From assembly GCA_013044425.1 (NCBI GenBank), contig JABEUK010000084.1, positions 1-15,219 on the forward strand: a DNA stretch of 15,219 nt. The letters run 5' to 3'. Each line of letters begins with the position of its first letter. Positions within the stretch are counted from its first letter, which is position 1. This stretch comes from Thermoplasmata archaeon (GTDB taxonomy: Archaea > Thermoplasmatota > Thermoplasmata > Lutacidiplasmatales > UBA184). Position numbers and translations under genes: made by a program. The notes beneath the pieces were generated by a model that saw only the letters and a list, made by a program, of their open reading frames with translations, was not told the DNA's origin and did no database searches. Of the stretch, positions 14,029-15,219 are shown piece by piece.

Positions 14029-14037
14029 ACCTATCAG
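14029..14037 (+). promoter_or_regulatory. Weak TATA-like box before the RIO1 gene
   Basis: ACCTATCAG is centred about 31 nt before the ATG at 14064, and the intervening sequence has no Shine-Dalgarno motif. A leaderless or nearly leaderless transcript would fit. The match to the consensus is weak. Confidence 0.35.
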
Positions 14038-14063
14038 GCCCCGCGCGGTGGCGCCCGCGCACC

Positions 14064-14843
14064 ATGAGCAACCCTCAGGAGATGGCCTTCCCTCGCCGCA
14101 AGGAGCGTTTCGAAGTCCGGCGCAAGGAGTCGCAGGACCGCAAGGTCCTGGACGAGTTCTTCGACCACGCCACGCTCCTGGCGGTCTCCCGGCTCATGCA
14201 CCGCGGAGCGTTCGACACCGTGGACTACCCGATCTCCACGGGCAAGGAGGGCGGCGTTTTCCGGGCGACGAAGGGTAGTGAGTACCGCGCCGTGAAGGTC
14301 TACCGCATCGGCAACACGACGTTCCGGCACCTGCCTCCCTACACCCTCGAACAGCTCGGGCGGGAGACCAGCGTCGGGAACTTTGCGGGATTGATCAGCG
14401 CCTGGACCCGTCGCGAGCATACGATCCTCGGCCAGCTCACCGCCGCGGGGGTGCGCGTGCCCAAGCCGCACGTCCACTTCCGTAACGTGCTCGTGATGGA
14501 GTTCATCGGGATCGATGGAGGCGCGGCCCCGCGACTGCGGGACGCCACGATCGACGATGCGGCGGCCCTGTACGAGGACCTGGTGGCTCAGCTCAGCCTG
14601 ATGATCCGGCCCGGGCGGCTGGTGCACGGCGACCTCTCGCCGTGGAACGTCCTCTACTGGGAGGGCAAGTGCGTCCTCATCGATGTGGCCCAGGGCATCC
14701 CGGCGGACCATCCCGAGGCGCGCCGTCTCCTCGACCGCGACATCGCCAACTTCGTGAGGTTCTTCAAGGGGCTCGATTTCAGGGTCACGAAGGAGGAGTT
14801 CCTCCGCGCGATCGGGGCCGACCACGTGGGGAAGCGCTCGTAA
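14064..14843 (+). CDS. rio1: RIO1-type serine/threonine protein kinase/ATPase
   Basis: RIO1 acts in late small-subunit ribosome maturation in archaea and eukaryotes. The 259 residues match the archaeal length. Residues 58-66 (STGKEGGVF) are the RIO P-loop, Lys78 in AVKVYR is the ATP-binding lysine, LVHGDLSPWNVLYW (186-199) holds the catalytic Asp190 and Asn195, and LIDVAQ (205-210) holds the metal-binding Asp207. STGKEGGVF and IDVAQ point to RIO1 rather than RIO2, and the RIO2 N-terminal winged helix is absent. A charged N-terminal helix (9-45) precedes the kinase domain. The gene begins a plus-strand unit and is followed after one base by a KH-domain gene, the partner usually linked to it in archaea. 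The start has no Shine-Dalgarno motif. Confidence 0.96.
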   Translation: MSNPQEMAFPRRKERFEVRRKESQDRKVLDEFFDHATLLAVSRLMHRGAFDTVDYPISTGKEGGVFRATKGSEYRAVKVYRIGNTTFRHLPPYTLEQLGRETSVGNFAGLISAWTRREHTILGQLTAAGVRVPKPHVHFRNVLVMEFIGIDGGAAPRLRDATIDDAAALYEDLVAQLSLMIRPGRLVHGDLSPWNVLYWEGKCVLIDVAQGIPADHPEARRLLDRDIANFVRFFKGLDFRVTKEEFLRAIGADHVGKRS

Positions 14844-14844
14844 C

Positions 14845-15219
14845 ATGCCGACGCTCTACGCCCGCATTCCCGACGACCGGATCGGGGTCCTGATCGGGCC
14901 CGGGGGTCAGACCAAGCGGGAGATCGCCCGTCGGACCGGGGCGAGCATCACGGTCGAGGACGAGGGGCAGGTCCGGATCACCTCCCCCGACACCGAGCCC
15001 GAGCACGCGATGATGGGGCGGGACGTGGTGCTGGCGATCGGACGGGGATTCTCGCCTCCGCGCGCGCTCCGCCTCACCAAAGAAGGGACGGTCCTCACCA
15101 TCCTGGACATCAAGTTCGAGACCGGGAAGCGCGCGAAGGGAGCGCTGCGTCGCATCCGATCGCGCTTGATCGGCACGGACGGTCGCGCGCGGGCCCGGAT
15201 CGAGGAGCTCTCGGGATGC
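14845..15219 (+). CDS. KH-domain ribosome-maturation protein, Pno1/Dim2-like, partial
   Basis: I translated 125 codons from the ATG at 14845; the frame is open to the window edge with no stop. The first KH domain is clear: ARIPDDRIGVLIGPGGQTKR with the GxxG loop (GPGG, about 18-21), then REIARRTGASITVE. A second KH-type segment begins near 106 with RSRLIGTDGRARARIEEL, again with a GxxG loop (GTDG). Two tandem KH domains in this order match archaeal Pno1/Dim2 (Krr1-like) proteins, which bind the 3' end region of 16S rRNA precursor. The ATG is one base after the RIO1 stop, with GGGGAAG about 12 bases upstream inside RIO1. It is surely co-transcribed with RIO1; the pair fits one pathway. The C-terminus is outside the window. 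Confidence 0.93.
   Translation, partial: MPTLYARIPDDRIGVLIGPGGQTKREIARRTGASITVEDEGQVRITSPDTEPEHAMMGRDVVLAIGRGFSPPRALRLTKEGTVLTILDIKFETGKRAKGALRRIRSRLIGTDGRARARIEELSGC

Noticed and set aside
14844..15176. Minus-strand frames opposite the KH-domain gene
   Set aside because: The plus-strand frame carries two KH-type GxxG loops and follows RIO1 by one base; the antisense readings have no motif.

Overview
The window looks archaeal, with roughly two-thirds G+C. The evidence is a RIO1-type kinase followed directly by a KH-domain Pno1/Dim2-like protein (the archaeal/eukaryotic small-subunit ribosome maturation pair), TATA-like boxes about 26-33 nt upstream of several starts, and a complex I operon without NuoE, NuoF or NuoG. 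Gene content and base composition fit a high-GC member of the Thermoplasmatota. That placement is inference; no rRNA or other strong phylogenetic marker is present.

Region 1 (1-9889, minus strand) is one long operon in the order nuoA-B-C-D-H-I-J-K-L-M-N, with nuoN running off the left edge. The genes are packed tightly: ATGA and GTGA overlaps, stop-start abutments, or gaps of up to 36 nt. Most carry a Shine-Dalgarno motif. Together they encode the Q-module (NuoB, C, D, I) and the proton-pumping membrane arm (NuoA, H, J, K, L, M, N) of an 11-subunit respiratory complex I. No electron-input module (NuoEFG or FpoF) is visible, so the donor is unknown. The outstanding feature is NuoI: 259 residues with four complete [4Fe-4S] motifs instead of two. 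NuoD and NuoA also differ from bacterial enzymes at residues usually tied to quinone binding and proton transfer.

Region 2 (9890-10661) holds a divergent promoter region with a good TATA box for the nuo operon, then a plus-strand RimJ/RimL-type GNAT acetyltransferase.

Region 3 (10683-13922, minus strand) holds a crotonase-fold protein with its own TATA-like box, an NfeD/SPFH (stomatin) membrane pair, and an unnamed protein with an HExxH motif that also has its own promoter signal.

Region 4 (14064-15219, plus strand) holds RIO1 and the start of the KH-domain protein, which runs off the right edge.

No tRNA, rRNA, CRISPR array, insertion sequence or attachment site was found, and no gene-free stretch exceeds about 155 nt. 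This is largely a housekeeping region; the unusual signals lie in subunit-level departures of complex I.
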